Positions 7,961 to 16,440 of a DNA stretch of 64,000 nucleotides are shown one piece after another. The position numbers and the translations under genes were made by a program. The stretch covers positions 558,001 to 622,000 of the forward strand of contig CALODL010000027.1 in assembly GCA_942492115.1 (NCBI GenBank), given 5' to 3'. The notes under the pieces are model-generated. The model worked only from the letters and a program-made list of their open reading frames with translations. It was not told the origin of the DNA and did not search any database. The stretch comes from CALODL01 sp942492115 (lineage in GTDB: Bacteria; Planctomycetota; Phycisphaerae; UBA1845; CAIVHJ01). Position 1 is the stretch's first letter. Each line of letters opens with the position of its first letter.

Positions 7961-9238
7961 ATGCACGCCCGTTGCCTCGTGATGATCGTGCTGTTCACAT
8001 CGGCTACCACCGTTCGCGGTGAGGATCTGACTTCCGAACAACAACGCCAGCTCAAAGATGCGGAATACTATCTCAAGCAGGTCGAGAGGGAACTGCCCGA
8101 GATTTCGCAGACCGCTCGGACCTACTCCACAAGCATCGCCGGTGTCTCGCAGAACGATCTGCTCAACGCCCTCAACAAGATCAACTGGACCGGCGGAAAA
8201 CTGAACAACGTGCTGACCCGGCTGCCTGAATTGCCACCCGAACATCCCGAGGTCGTGCAGCTCAGAAACCGCGTCAAGGAGCTGGCCGCGACACTTCTCG
8301 AAGCGGAGACCCAGCTGAATGCTGCAAGGGAGAAGTTGGCGGGGGTGATCGATCCCGCAAGGTGGCCAGACCTCGAGCACGATCTTGTCGAACTCGAGGG
8401 ATTGAGTCTGATGATCGCCAACCCTGACATCCTGACCAGCGATCTCGAGAAAGCCAATCTGGTGTGCCAGCAGTTGCCACAGGCCATCATTTACGTCAAC
8501 GCCCTGCGCAAGAAATACGCTGCGTTGCTCACGCAACCCGTTCTGCCGGGTCGTTCGTTCCAGGTGGCATTGGCTGAATTCGATCAGCGTCTTGCGGTCT
8601 TTCGTGAGGCGTCCAAGCTCCAACAGGCGGCCTTGCCCGGGCTGATTCAACAGGACCTCGACAACGCTCAGGCCCAGGCCAACCGCGCCGTTGCCGAGAA
8701 GAATGCCAGGCTGTTTTCCGGCAGTGTGCCGCAGTTTCTCGGTTGGGCTACGGAGAAGCTGGCCTTGCTGGATACACTGAGCAGGGATTATCCCGAGCCC
8801 GCGCAGATGGCGCGCAAGAATTTCGAGACGGTGACAGCAGCCATCGCCGGCATGCAGCAGGGTCTTGATCAAGACATCATTGCGGCCCATGTCCCCCCAG
8901 CGGACAGCTACATCGGCCCGGACAAGAAGGAACTGACAACGCTCGTGACCGAGGCCTGGAAGAAGACGTATCCGACTGATGAGATCATCGGGGTCCGCTG
9001 GACGACGAAGGCGTGGGACCGTGATACGCATTGGGCGTGGCAGGGCAACAAGTGGTACAAGGTCGATGCCTCGGAATTGCGTGCGTCAGTGATCGTCAAG
9101 ACGGATGACGACATCGCGACCGTGTTCTATGCATACTGCGTCAAGGACCACCTGCAGGGCGACGCGATCACAGTGACAGAGGACGACAAGACGGACGTGG
9201 GTGTCCACCGCAAGATGCTCATATCCAACGTGCCATAG
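7961..9238 (+). CDS. Exported hypothetical protein with helical repeats, 425 aa
   Basis: Family not recognised. The ATG at 7961 is chosen because GGAAGGG lies about six bases upstream and a signal peptide starts there: MHARCLVMIVLFTSATTVRG, cut before EDLTSEQ. Residues ~20-300 are largely helical with coiled-coil character, including LRNRVKELAATLLEAETQL and LDNAQAQANRAVAEKNARL. The last ~110 residues form a separate, Trp-rich domain (VRWTTKAWDRDTHWAWQGNK) that could be a small beta domain. It probably acts in the periplasm. The gene lies 94 bases after DUF1501 on the same strand. Confidence 0.8.
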   Translation: MHARCLVMIVLFTSATTVRGEDLTSEQQRQLKDAEYYLKQVERELPEISQTARTYSTSIAGVSQNDLLNALNKINWTGGKLNNVLTRLPELPPEHPEVVQLRNRVKELAATLLEAETQLNAAREKLAGVIDPARWPDLEHDLVELEGLSLMIANPDILTSDLEKANLVCQQLPQAIIYVNALRKKYAALLTQPVLPGRSFQVALAEFDQRLAVFREASKLQQAALPGLIQQDLDNAQAQANRAVAEKNARLFSGSVPQFLGWATEKLALLDTLSRDYPEPAQMARKNFETVTAAIAGMQQGLDQDIIAAHVPPADSYIGPDKKELTTLVTEAWKKTYPTDEIIGVRWTTKAWDRDTHWAWQGNKWYKVDASELRASVIVKTDDDIATVFYAYCVKDHLQGDAITVTEDDKTDVGVHRKMLISNVP

Positions 9239-9302
9239 TTACACCGTCGGCCATGTGGTGTATGTCAGAGACGGCCACATCGTTTGAGCAATAGAGGACA
9301 AT

Positions 9303-10016
9303 ATGGATGACAGTATGGCGGGGCACCTCGGCGCCGCAGAGACATCAGAACGGCCGGAAATCGTCCTGACCATGGCTCAACGGCGCATTCTGGGCGTGTT
9401 GATTGAGAAATCACTGACCCATCCAGATGCCTACCCTTTGACCATGAATGCCGTCGTCTCCGGATGCAACCAGAAGACCAATCGAGATCCCGTCGTAGAT
9501 TTCGGAGAGAGCGAGGTGGCCCGGGTATTGCATGAGTTGCAACAGATGCAACTCGTGAGGCTGGCACCGCCAGCGCCCGGGGCACGTAGTAACCGCTTCC
9601 AGCATCTCGTAGAAGACCGTCTCGGTTGGCCCAAGCGCTACCAGGCGGTATTGGGGGAACTGCTTCTCCGTGGACCCCAAACGGCGGGGGAGCTGCGCAC
9701 GCGTGCAGGGCGCATGGTGCCGTTTGCCGGCTTGGACGAGGTTGCGACCCTGCTCGAAGACCTGGCTGAGCGCCAGTGGGCCGAGGCCCTGCCGCGCGAG
9801 CCGGGACGCTCTGCCATCCGTCACGCCCACATGCTCTATCCCCCCGACGAATCCCCGGTTTCGCAGACTTCGTCCACTGCTGCTGCGGTGTCCATCCCAC
9901 CGCCGGTGGTGAACACTGTCAATGATCGGATGACGGAGATGTCCGCGCGGATTGACCAGCTGCTGCGGCGCATTGAACACTTGGAACAGCGTCTCGACTC
10001 GACCCAGTCTTCTTGA
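9303..10016 (+). CDS. yceH: YceH/UPF0502 (DUF480) winged-helix protein
   Basis: A cytoplasmic protein of the UPF0502 family, made of two winged-helix-like domains; its function is not firmly known. After a ~20-residue lead, RILGVLIEKSLTHPDAYPLT, MNAVVSGCNQKTNRDPV and LLLRGPQTAGELRTR are the family blocks almost word for word. The C-terminus (residues ~205-237) is a coiled coil (MSARIDQLLRRIEHLEQRL), as in many homologues. GAGG precedes the ATG by six bases; an ATG at 9315 is the alternative. It converges on the aminotransferase at 10170. Confidence 0.9.
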   Translation: MDDSMAGHLGAAETSERPEIVLTMAQRRILGVLIEKSLTHPDAYPLTMNAVVSGCNQKTNRDPVVDFGESEVARVLHELQQMQLVRLAPPAPGARSNRFQHLVEDRLGWPKRYQAVLGELLLRGPQTAGELRTRAGRMVPFAGLDEVATLLEDLAERQWAEALPREPGRSAIRHAHMLYPPDESPVSQTSSTAAAVSIPPPVVNTVNDRMTEMSARIDQLLRRIEHLEQRLDSTQSS

Positions 10017-10169
10017 CGCGCGCTCGAGTGGGCAAATCGAGTCTCCAAGCGTGAACTTGATTGGGTTTTTCGTTCCCGACTGCCGGTTGGTGCCGGGCTC
10101 GGTCTCGAGACAACGGCTTGGCGCTATCAAACATCGCAGCCGAGCGCCCGCGTCGTTTTCTGGCAGGGC

Positions 10170-11309
10170 TTAGTTGCTGGCGACAGGTTGCCCAACGTTT
10201 GCACCACAGCGTGTGACTGCCTGTACGATCGCATCGATGTCCTGGGGGGACATGGCTGGATGCATCGGCATGCTCAATTGTCGCCGGCCGAGTTGCTCGG
10301 CAACGGGGAAGTCTCCTGCGACGTAACCGAGGTTGGCGTAGGCCGGTTGAAGGTGGATGGGCGTCGGATAATGCACCGCGCAGCTGATGTCGTGTTCGCG
10401 CAGGTGCGTGCACAATGCATCCCGGTCATCATGTTGAACGGCGTAGATGTGCCAAACGACCTCGGCCAGCGGCGCGGTCCTCGGGCACACGATATCAGGA
10501 CACGTGGCGAACTTGGCGGTGTACCATTCAGCCACCTGGCGGCGGGCTTCATTCCAGCGGTCGAGGTGCCGCAGCTTCACGCTCAACACGGCGCCCTGCA
10601 TCCCTTCCATACGATAGTTGAATCCGATCTCGGTATGATTGTGTCGGCCGTCTTGTGCGTGATCCCGCAGTCGGCGCAATCGTTGGGCCCAGTCATTGTT
10701 GTTGGTGACGATTGCACCGCCCTCACCAAAAGCTCCGAGGTTCTTGCCGGGATAGAAGCTGAACGTGGCAATGTCTCCGAGTGTGCCACACGGACGGCCG
10801 TTCCACATTGCGCCATGCGCTTGTGCGGCATCTTCGATGAGTGGAATTCCGTGTGTGCGTGCGAGGTGCCCCAGGGCATCGCCGTCGATGGGATGACCAT
10901 AAAGGTCCACTGCCAGAATGGCGCCGGTTTTCTCGGTGATGGCCTGTGCAACCTGAGCAGCGTCCATGCAGTAGGTTGTCGGATCGATGTCGACGAAGAC
11001 CGGTTTGGCGCCCACGTAGCTGATGGCCCAGCTGGTCGAAATCCAGGTCGATGGGGTCGTGATGACTTCGTCGCCCGGGTTGATTCCGGCCACGATCAGC
11101 GCCAGGTGCAGGGCCGATGTTCCCGAGTTGACCCCTACGCAATGGTTGGCGCCCAGGTAGGTGGCGAACTGTTCCTCGAAACTCTCGACCTTGGGGCCGA
11201 GTGCGAACGAGTTGGATGAAATCACGTCTTCGATTTCGGCGCGAATCTCACTGAGGATGGGGCCGTGCAGGGCATCGAGGTCGACGAACTTAACCGGAGC
11301 ATGGTTCAT
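10170..11309 (-). CDS. DegT/DnrJ/EryC1 sugar aminotransferase, WbpE-like
   Basis: PLP-dependent transfer of an amino group to a keto-sugar nucleotide. NSGTSALHLAL, the PLP-contacting IEDAAQAHGA and SFYPGKNLGAFGEGGA, with PLP Lys189, are all intact, so this is an aminotransferase and not a dehydratase. The 379-residue length is normal. Its neighbours are a left-handed-helix acyltransferase (11349) on the same strand and a Gfo/Idh dehydrogenase (12076) facing away. That trio parallels WbpE, WbpD and WbpB, which make the 3-acetamido group of UDP-2,3-diacetamido uronic acids. The exact sugar is inference. Confidence 0.88.
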   Translation of the reverse strand: MNHAPVKFVDLDALHGPILSEIRAEIEDVISSNSFALGPKVESFEEQFATYLGANHCVGVNSGTSALHLALIVAGINPGDEVITTPSTWISTSWAISYVGAKPVFVDIDPTTYCMDAAQVAQAITEKTGAILAVDLYGHPIDGDALGHLARTHGIPLIEDAAQAHGAMWNGRPCGTLGDIATFSFYPGKNLGAFGEGGAIVTNNNDWAQRLRRLRDHAQDGRHNHTEIGFNYRMEGMQGAVLSVKLRHLDRWNEARRQVAEWYTAKFATCPDIVCPRTAPLAEVVWHIYAVQHDDRDALCTHLREHDISCAVHYPTPIHLQPAYANLGYVAGDFPVAEQLGRRQLSMPMHPAMSPQDIDAIVQAVTRCGANVGQPVASN

Positions 11310-11348
11310 TGTTCTTTATCCACTGATTAACGGTAGGGGTCTCAGAGA

Positions 11349-11870
11349 TCAACTCAATTCTTCGGCACTGAGCGCACGCAACGTTCTGGCCGGGTTACCA
11401 GCCACAACCGTCGCAGCCGGAACGTCTCGCGTGACGACTGCGCCTGCAGCGATGAGAGCGTTGTCACCAATTGAGATACCCGCCAGGATCGTCGCGTTGC
11501 TGCCGATAGACGCGCGGCGGCCGATCCGTGTCTGAACACACGTCCAGTCATCGGCCTTTTTCAGTACCCCGGTTGCAGTCGTACTGCGCGGGAACAGGTC
11601 GTTGATGAACATCACGCCATGTCCAACGAAGGCCTCGTCCTCGACAGTTACGCCTTCGCAAATGAAACTGTGACTCTGGATCTTGCAACGCGCGCCAATA
11701 TGCGCCCCGCGTTGAATCTCCACGAAGGGGCCGATGAACGTGTCGTTGCCGACGGTACAACCGTAGAGGTTGGCGAAGCCGGCCAGGCGGACGTTGTTTC
11801 CCAGGACGACGTCGTCGGCAACACGAAGCGTCGGATCGGCTGTGGGAGGCGTGAGGAGTCCATCCTTCAT
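11349..11870 (-). CDS. Sugar N-acyltransferase, left-handed beta-helix (WbpD-like)
   Basis: Likely acetyl-CoA-dependent acylation of the amino sugar made by the enzyme at 10170. The 173 residues show hexapeptide repeats throughout (LGNNVRLAG, VGNDTFIGP, IGARCKIQS, VEDEAFVGHG) and end in the usual ISIGDNALIAAGAVVTRDVP and VVAGNPAR. HGVMFINDLFPR is the loop seen in the WbpD/WlbB and QdtC/FdtC families. It lies 39 bases upstream of the aminotransferase on the same strand and is presumably co-transcribed. The intergenic region to 12076 must hold divergent promoters. Confidence 0.85.
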   Translation of the reverse strand: MKDGLLTPPTADPTLRVADDVVLGNNVRLAGFANLYGCTVGNDTFIGPFVEIQRGAHIGARCKIQSHSFICEGVTVEDEAFVGHGVMFINDLFPRSTTATGVLKKADDWTCVQTRIGRRASIGSNATILAGISIGDNALIAAGAVVTRDVPAATVVAGNPARTLRALSAEELS

Positions 11871-12075
11871 ATGACAATTGTCGGATCGTCAGTCCGAGAA
11901 CTGGAGCACTGCTCGAAACGTCCGATAAATGTTAATCCAGGTAACCCCCGGGGCTCGGCTGGTGCGGGAACGGGGGGTGGGGTGAGAGTGGAGGGGCCGC
12001 GCCCCATATCTTCAGTTGTCCAGTCCTCGAGTCGATGCACACACAGCGACAACAGCGATCTTATGAGACAAGAGG

Positions 12076-13149
12076 ATGGCCAGAACCATGATCAAAGCCG
12101 GCGTTATCGGGTTGGGCTACTGGGGCCCCAACATACTGCGCAACTTCCATCAACATCCGAACATCGAGGTCGCCAAAGCGGCGGACCGCTCCGAGCGGGC
12201 ACGCAAGGCCATGAAAGCGATCTATCCGGCAGTGTCGTACGTCGAGGATGGCCTGGATGTTATTCAGGATCCCGAGATTCAGGCGGTCGCCATTGCGACC
12301 CCCGTGGCCACGCACTACCCGCTGGTCCGTGAAGCCCTGTCGGCGGGCAAGCACGTATGGGTCGAGAAGCCCATCACGCGCGATGCAGCCCAGGCTGCTG
12401 AACTCGTTGCCCTCGCCGAAGAGCGCGGGCTCATCTTGATGGTCGATCACACGTTCATATACACGCCGGCAGTCGAAAAGCTAAAGGACGTGCTTGTCCG
12501 TGGCGAGCTTGGCGACATGTACTACTACGATTCGGTGAGAGTCAATCTTGGCCTGTTCCAGAACGCCCTGAGTGTCCTGTGGGACCTGGCTCCGCACGAT
12601 CTGGCGATCATGGACTACCTCATCGATCGGCCCATCGAATGGGTTCAAGCAGTGGGCGCCCGTCACGCCGGACAGGAACATGAGACTCTCGCCTACGTGG
12701 CTGTGCAATTCGCCGACAACATCCTGGGGCACCTGCACGTCAACTGGCTCGCTCCTGCCAAGATTCGCCAGGTCGTCATGGTCGGCTCGAAGCGTATGTG
12801 TGTCTACGATGACACCGAGCCTTCCGAGAAGGTCAAGATTTATGACCGCGGCGTGGAGCTCAAGAGTATTCAAGGCCTGCACGATGCCCTCGTGCAGTAC
12901 CGCCTTGGCGACATGCACGTTCCAGCCCTGCCGAGCTCCGAAGCACTCGGCCGTGCGACGACCCACTTCGTGCACTGCATTCAGACCGGCACGCGGCCCA
13001 TGACCGATGGTCGATCCGGTTTGCGCGTCGTCGAGATCCTCGATGCTGCGGAACGCTCATTGTCCAACGAAGGCCAGCGCATACACCTGAAGGCCACGAT
13101 CGACGCTGACGCGGTCGGTCCACGGGCGCTGGAGACGGCGAGGTCTTAG
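12076..13149 (+). CDS. Gfo/Idh/MocA oxidoreductase, WbpB-like
   Basis: NAD(P)-dependent sugar-nucleotide dehydrogenase, probably the 3-dehydrogenase step supplying the keto-sugar for the aminotransferase at 10170. AGVIGLGYWGPNILRNF is the Rossmann fold, IATPVATHYPLVREAL the second half of the cofactor site, and VWVEKPITRD carries the catalytic EKP lysine. The C-terminal alpha/beta domain has DLAPHDLAIMDYL. The ATG at 12088 (MIKAGVIG) is an alternative start. The stop TAG (13147-13149) lies inside the terminal CTTAG of the repeat element at 13145, so the element supplies the last codon boundary. Confidence 0.88.
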   Translation: MARTMIKAGVIGLGYWGPNILRNFHQHPNIEVAKAADRSERARKAMKAIYPAVSYVEDGLDVIQDPEIQAVAIATPVATHYPLVREALSAGKHVWVEKPITRDAAQAAELVALAEERGLILMVDHTFIYTPAVEKLKDVLVRGELGDMYYYDSVRVNLGLFQNALSVLWDLAPHDLAIMDYLIDRPIEWVQAVGARHAGQEHETLAYVAVQFADNILGHLHVNWLAPAKIRQVVMVGSKRMCVYDDTEPSEKVKIYDRGVELKSIQGLHDALVQYRLGDMHVPALPSSEALGRATTHFVHCIQTGTRPMTDGRSGLRVVEILDAAERSLSNEGQRIHLKATIDADAVGPRALETARS

Positions 13150-13311
13150 TGCTCCCTTTCATAATTGGATGTAGGGTTTCCCGAGGCGATTGTCGTGTTG
13201 GGCAAGGCGCGAGGAGGAGGCGATGCCTGACATCGTTGACGACGAGCAACACAGTCCAGGGCGGAAAGCGTCCGGAAAACCCTACAAAGAATTGTGAAAT
13301 GGGGCACTTAG
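13145..13311 (-). mobile_element. 168-bp-class MITE-like element, copy 1
   Basis: One of three nearly identical copies; this one is inverted relative to the others. It begins CTTAGTGCTCCC and ends GGGGCACTTAG. The outer ~39 bases of the two ends are inverted repeats, matching at about 31 of 39 positions and including TGTAGGGTTT. The interior holds a nested stem (GTGTTG/CAACAC) and a small CGATG/CATCG hairpin. CTTAG at both ends as a direct repeat could be a five-base target duplication. It encodes no protein and sits between the wbpB-like gene and the NodB-like gene. Confidence 0.85.
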
Positions 13312-13327
13312 TACGGCAGGATGAACG

Positions 13328-14449
13328 ATGATCGCGACTCTCGATATTCAGCCACAGTATCTGCCCAAGTGGTACCGGCCCGACTTGCCGGCGCGCGTCC
13401 CCGTGCCGTCGGGCCGGGTGCGTCACCTCGAAGGCGACGTGGTTGTTGCCGGACGCGTCGGGCGACGCACGATTCCTCTTGTTGCGGTCACGGCAACCAG
13501 TATCGAGACGCAATACACCTGGTCGGAGTGGGTTGATTTTGTCGTAACCGAAGCGTATCGTCCCAAGCGCCGGCCGATATCCACGCGGTGGCCGTTGCAC
13601 TATTCGGCGCTTCCGGCCGGGTTGCGCAATGCCACCAAACGCATGCTACTGGCCGGTTGCGACCCCAAGCTCCGTTCTCCCTATGCTTTTCCAGAATTTC
13701 CCATATCGCAGGGATTCGAAGTCCTCTACGACGTAATGGTGCGTCTCGGCTGGGCCGAGCCGGTATTCGCGGCGGAGGAGGTCGTGCTGACGCATGATAT
13801 CGATACCGCGGGGGGATTTGAATGGGTCCGCCCAATCGCTGAACGTGAGATGGCTCACGGTCAGCGCTCGCTGTGGAACGTAGTCGGATGTGAGGATGCG
13901 ATCGACTACGGTGTTCTCGACTGGCTGGTCGAGCATGATTTCGAGATCGGACTCTACGGCTACAGCCTCGATGGTCGCACAGCGTTCATGTCGGAGTCTG
14001 CCATGCGTCGACGGATGGACGACTGCCGGCCGCTCATCGAACGGTATGCCATCAAGAGCCATCGTTCGCCTGCCTGGCTGCGTAGTGAACGACTCTATCG
14101 CGTGTTGCGAGACTACGTGTTCTACGACTACAGCGCTTTGGACTGCGATGTATTCTGCCCCGGAGGCACGGGTGGATGCTTGTGGACGCGCCCGTTCGAG
14201 CATCACGGTGTGACGGTGGTACCAACCACCGTGCCCTTTGACGAGCTTCTTCCATTGGCCATGTCTCCCTCCGCCATTCGACGAGTGTGGCAGAACAAGA
14301 TCGAATGGTTGCGCGCATGCGGGGGGCACGTGGTCATCAACACTCACTGTGACCCGCAACGCTGCGGGCAGCCGGCCATGCTCGATGCATATGACAAACT
14401 CTTGAGCGATCTGCTGGCAACACCGAGCGCAGTGATCGCATTCAGCTAG
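13328..14449 (+). CDS. NodB-like polysaccharide deacetylase family protein, 373 aa
   Basis: Probable carbohydrate-active protein of the NodB fold. VVLTHDIDTAGGFEW gives the first motif (Asp-Ile-Asp) of NodB deacetylases, and YAIKSHRSPAW, DYSALDCDVF and HVVINTHCDPQ follow at plausible spacings for the remaining motifs. The canonical H-x(3)-H zinc motif is not clear, so activity is uncertain. There is no signal peptide, hence probably cytoplasmic. CAGGA precedes the ATG. The gene begins 17 bases after the repeat element and is followed ten bases later by the GT2 gene, so it heads an operon of glycan genes. Confidence 0.7.
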   Translation: MIATLDIQPQYLPKWYRPDLPARVPVPSGRVRHLEGDVVVAGRVGRRTIPLVAVTATSIETQYTWSEWVDFVVTEAYRPKRRPISTRWPLHYSALPAGLRNATKRMLLAGCDPKLRSPYAFPEFPISQGFEVLYDVMVRLGWAEPVFAAEEVVLTHDIDTAGGFEWVRPIAEREMAHGQRSLWNVVGCEDAIDYGVLDWLVEHDFEIGLYGYSLDGRTAFMSESAMRRRMDDCRPLIERYAIKSHRSPAWLRSERLYRVLRDYVFYDYSALDCDVFCPGGTGGCLWTRPFEHHGVTVVPTTVPFDELLPLAMSPSAIRRVWQNKIEWLRACGGHVVINTHCDPQRCGQPAMLDAYDKLLSDLLATPSAVIAFS

Positions 14450-14458
14450 GAGTGCTCA

Positions 14459-15475
14459 GTGGCTGAAAATCACGAACCCATCCTGTCGGTCGTCGTACCG
14501 GCCTACAACGAGCAGGACAACCTGCCCGTGTTGTATGAGCGGTTATGCACCGCCCTCGCGGATCTGGGAGGGCGTTGGGAGTTGATTGTTGTCGACGATC
14601 ATTCAACGGACGGCACGTTCGAAGTGCTGCGCCGCCTCGCGGCGGATGGTCCCCAGGTTCGAGCCATTCGCATGGCCCGCAACAGTGGCTCGCACAGCGC
14701 AGCCATGTGTGCGTTCGAACACGTCTGCGGCCAGTGTGTCGTGCTGCTCGCAGCGGACCTGCAGGATCCGCCCGAGGTCATCCCGCAATTGATCGAGCGC
14801 TGGCGTGCCGGTGATCGTGTGGTATGGGCCGCGAGGCGCGAGCGCCACGGTGAGAGCGCCCTGACCCTCGCGTGCGCGCAAGTGTACTACTTTGTGATGC
14901 GGCGCATTGTCGGAATCACAAGCCTGCCCCGAAAAGGCGTGGACTTCTTCCTGCTCGATCGCAGAGTGGTCGACACCCTGGTCCAGTGCACCGAGCGCAA
15001 CGTCAGCATCGTTCTGTTGATCAGTTGGCTTGGGTTTGCGGAGGGTTGTATCGAGTATGACAAACAGTCGCGTTTGCATGGCGAGTCGGGCTGGAGCCTG
15101 TCCAAGAAGATCAAACTGTTCATCGACTCGGTCACTTCGTTCAGCTTCGTGCCCATTCGCTTCATGTCATGGTGCGGTGTAACCGTGACGGTGAGTGGTG
15201 TGGTCACTGCGTGTGTGGCTGCTCTCGCGGCACTCGCCGGAAGGGCAGCAGGTAGCGCAGCCGTAGTGAGCATCCTCTTGATACTCGGCGGCCTGCAGAT
15301 GCTCATGATGGGCGTTCTGGGGGAGTATGTCTGGCGAGTGCTGGATGAGGTTCGCAGTCGGCCACGCCACGTCATCGAGCGTACGATCAATGTGTCCACC
15401 CAGCCCGCGAACGAGCCCGCAATGGTCTGTTCTGCGGAATCCACGGAATCCCTTCTTGCAGGATCCATGTCATGA
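14459..15475 (+). CDS. GT2 glycosyltransferase, DPM1/GtrB/ArnC-like, membrane-anchored
   Basis: Likely transfers a sugar from a nucleotide donor to undecaprenyl phosphate on the cytoplasmic face. LSVVVPAYNEQDNLPVLYERL and VVDDHSTDGTFEVL start the GT-A fold, and LAADLQDPPEVIPQL carries the metal-binding acidic motif. Two C-terminal membrane helices lie at about residues 235-255 and 270-290, the GtrB layout. The start is GTG with AGGAG seven bases before it. It could load the lipid-linked donor used by the polytopic GT-C-like proteins nearby (16441, 18388, 25222, 26789); that is inference. The stop overlaps the FkbM start (ATGA). Confidence 0.88.
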   Translation: MAENHEPILSVVVPAYNEQDNLPVLYERLCTALADLGGRWELIVVDDHSTDGTFEVLRRLAADGPQVRAIRMARNSGSHSAAMCAFEHVCGQCVVLLAADLQDPPEVIPQLIERWRAGDRVVWAARRERHGESALTLACAQVYYFVMRRIVGITSLPRKGVDFFLLDRRVVDTLVQCTERNVSIVLLISWLGFAEGCIEYDKQSRLHGESGWSLSKKIKLFIDSVTSFSFVPIRFMSWCGVTVTVSGVVTACVAALAALAGRAAGSAAVVSILLILGGLQMLMMGVLGEYVWRVLDEVRSRPRHVIERTINVSTQPANEPAMVCSAESTESLLAGSMS

Positions 15476-16287
15476 CCACGAGGCGCATCCGGAATTTCAT
15501 GCGTTCGCTGCTGGCGACGCGCAGTGTGCGCAGTGCATATCTGCTCAATACCACGCATCAGCGGCTGACCAGTCTGCGGGTCGACGGCCTGCCAGGTCGA
15601 TTGCGGCTGCGGACCGGTACGAGCGACGCCTGGCACCTCCGCCAAATGGTTCACACAGCCGGTGACTTGCATGAGTATCGCGTGCCACCCGAACTCAAAC
15701 CTCGGACGATCGTCGACATCGGAGCCAATACGGGCATTGTGAGTCTGTGCTTGCATCAGGCGTTTCCCCAGGCCCACATCTATGCATTCGAACCGATGCC
15801 GGAAAACTATGCTCTGCTCGAGCACAACGTCAAAGGCGTGCCTGCGATCACACCGATCCCCTATGGTTTGGGTTGCGAGCGGACTACGTTGGCATATTAT
15901 CTGTCAGATGACCCACGCAATTTTGCGGGCGGGACGTTCTACCCGGCGGACGGTCATCACGGTGGCTTCCATGCGGATTTGCCGATCGTGCCAGCGGATG
16001 AAGCGTTCGCCGAGTATGGCATTTCAACGATTGATTTGATCAAGATCGATACCGAAGGTGCGGAATACGACATTCTTACCGCAATCGATCCCGCGGTTCT
16101 GTCTGAAGTCAAAGTGATCGTCGGTGAGTTGCACGGTCACCTGGATGACGAAGCCATCGCTCATCTCGAGCAGTGGTTCGACGTTGAGCGTCGTGCGGCC
16201 GGCGGGCGATTATCGTTCTTCAGAGCGGTCAACCGTGCTTGGAATGAAGCACGGGCGGCGCGTCTCGATGCGGTGTTGCTCCGATGA
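15472..16287 (+). CDS. FkbM family methyltransferase, 271 aa
   Basis: SAM-dependent O-methyltransferase of the FkbM family, probably modifying a glycan sugar. RTIVDIGANTGIVSLCLH is SAM motif I, IYAFEPMPENYALLEHNV motif II, and IDLIKIDTEGAEYDIL the family's characteristic IKID(T/V)EGxE block. The length is normal. Its ATG overlaps the preceding stop and its own stop overlaps the start of a small membrane ORF at 16284, so translation is coupled along the operon. The methyl acceptor cannot be read from sequence. Confidence 0.88.
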   Translation: MTTRRIRNFMRSLLATRSVRSAYLLNTTHQRLTSLRVDGLPGRLRLRTGTSDAWHLRQMVHTAGDLHEYRVPPELKPRTIVDIGANTGIVSLCLHQAFPQAHIYAFEPMPENYALLEHNVKGVPAITPIPYGLGCERTTLAYYLSDDPRNFAGGTFYPADGHHGGFHADLPIVPADEAFAEYGISTIDLIKIDTEGAEYDILTAIDPAVLSEVKVIVGELHGHLDDEAIAHLEQWFDVERRAAGGRLSFFRAVNRAWNEARAARLDAVLLR

Positions 16288-16433
16288 ACGTCGGGACTGC
16301 CGAACGGCCCATCACACGACGATTGGCCCGCGGCCTCGTGGGTTTGTGTTTCGTTGGTCTGTGTCTATTCATCACTTATGCCGAATCGTTTGGTAGTTTC
16401 TGTAAGACTCTCATACGATTGATCAGCCGTTGA
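16284..16433 (+). CDS. Small single-pass membrane protein, 49 aa
   Basis: The ATG at 16284 overlaps the FkbM stop (ATGA) and the stop lies seven bases before the next gene, exactly filling the gap. The protein starts MNVGTAERPITRRLARG, then has one hydrophobic helix LVGLCFVGLCLFITY, and ends in a short basic tail KTLIRLISR. I do not recognise a family. The tight fit in the operon and the positive-inside charge pattern support a real gene; a partner role for the following polytopic protein is a guess. Confidence 0.55.
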   Translation: MNVGTAERPITRRLARGLVGLCFVGLCLFITYAESFGSFCKTLIRLISR

Positions 16434-16440
16434 TCCTTCT

